DNA from: Phytophthora sp. 'mugwort'
Taxonomy: Eukaryota; Oomycota; Peronosporomycetes; Peronosporales; Peronosporaceae
Length of the DNA: 64,000 nt
Direction of reading: 5' to 3'
Assembly (NCBI GenBank): GCA_033558025.1
Contig: JAUCEF010000006.1
Coordinates: forward strand, 4,898,001 to 4,962,000
Position 1 is the stretch's first letter. The number at the start of each line of letters is the position of its first letter. The notes below the pieces were generated by a model, which saw only the letters and a program-made list of their open reading frames with translations, was not told the DNA's origin and did no database searches. Of this stretch, positions 63,740 to 64,000 are shown one piece after another. The position numbers were made by a program, and so were the translations under genes.

Positions 63740-64000
63740 TAAGGGTGGAAATTGGGTCGGGATTATGGGGTTTTCTTTCGGGTCCAGTCTTTTTTTCATC
63801 AGGTGCAGATAAGATAGTTTATAATATATACTTCGAAGTAATAATAAAAAGTTACGAAGTAGCATAACTTACCAATCTGGCAATCATTGCCACATGTGGC
63901 ATTTACAGGTTAGCAGTAAGCGTCAGAACTGTAAAGTTGTATCTGGAGCAGTTAGAGCGAGCATTGTAGCAATGACGATCAACGACGGAGACTGCTAGGG
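63740..64000. other. Upstream region of the ANKRD13-like gene
   Basis: AT-rich near 63800-63850. A good donor-like GTAAGT on the minus strand near 63868 could mean an untranslated 5' exon with an intron, but the acceptor is unclear. No other gene seen. Confidence 0.35.

Noticed and set aside
1..64000. CRISPR array, rRNA gene, prokaryotic operons or riboswitch
   Set aside because: No regularly spaced short repeats, rRNA signature or bacterial gene layout was seen. Promoters, introns and transposons are those of a eukaryote.

Overview
The window looks like a gene-sparse, transposon-packed island from an oomycete nuclear genome, most likely Phytophthora or a close relative. Three things support this: an RXLR/WY-type secreted effector gene; oomycete Inr-FPR core promoters (TCATTY followed by CAWTTT-like) just upstream of several start codons; and a set of transposon families (MULE, piggyBac-like, PIF/Harbinger, Tc1/mariner, pogo/CENP-B, hAT-like, Gypsy, Copia, tyrosine recombinase) that are mostly decayed and nested in each other. 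Introns are few and short. No rRNA gene, CRISPR array or prokaryotic operon was seen.

Layout. 0-7.8 kb: two inverted halves of a broken STI1/Hop co-chaperone gene flank a MULE transposase, which is itself split by a piggyBac-like element. 8-10.6 kb: pogo-like remnant and three copies of a GC-rich dispersed repeat. 10.85-12.3 kb: an intact WY-repeat effector gene, the only intact non-transposon gene in the left 26 kb. 13.2-20.5 kb: a Copia remnant split by a Gypsy element (LTRs, 5-bp target duplication GTCAG), which is split again by an 820-bp hAT-like element. 21.9-25.5 kb: a PIF/Harbinger element split by a Tc1/mariner element at a TA site. 26.4-33.6 kb: the first cluster of purple-acid-phosphatase-like genes, with one gene carrying two PAN/Apple domains and its head-to-head partner lacking them. 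34.4-39 kb: tyrosine-recombinase fragment, a tRNA-like sequence and two Copia fragments. 42.5-47.9 kb: a second, internally deleted Gypsy element. 49.3-54.2 kb: Tc1-like remnant with its own insertion, then a pogo-like element with TIRs and a CENP-B-type protein. 54.5-60.1 kb: the second phosphatase cluster, with the same head-to-head layout. 60.8-63.7 kb: two convergent host genes, a small single-pass membrane protein and an ANKRD13-like protein carrying a GOLD-like insert, marking the return to gene-dense DNA.

The most interesting biology is the secreted metallophosphatase family. Two head-to-head pairs share their PAN and promoter parts across pairs, but their catalytic parts within pairs. 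This indicates domain-wise gene conversion or recombination. One member (P3) is a visible chimera with a sharp breakpoint, a nonsense codon and a 3' frameshift. All assignments are from reading the sequence. Family names rest on recognised motifs, not on database searches.
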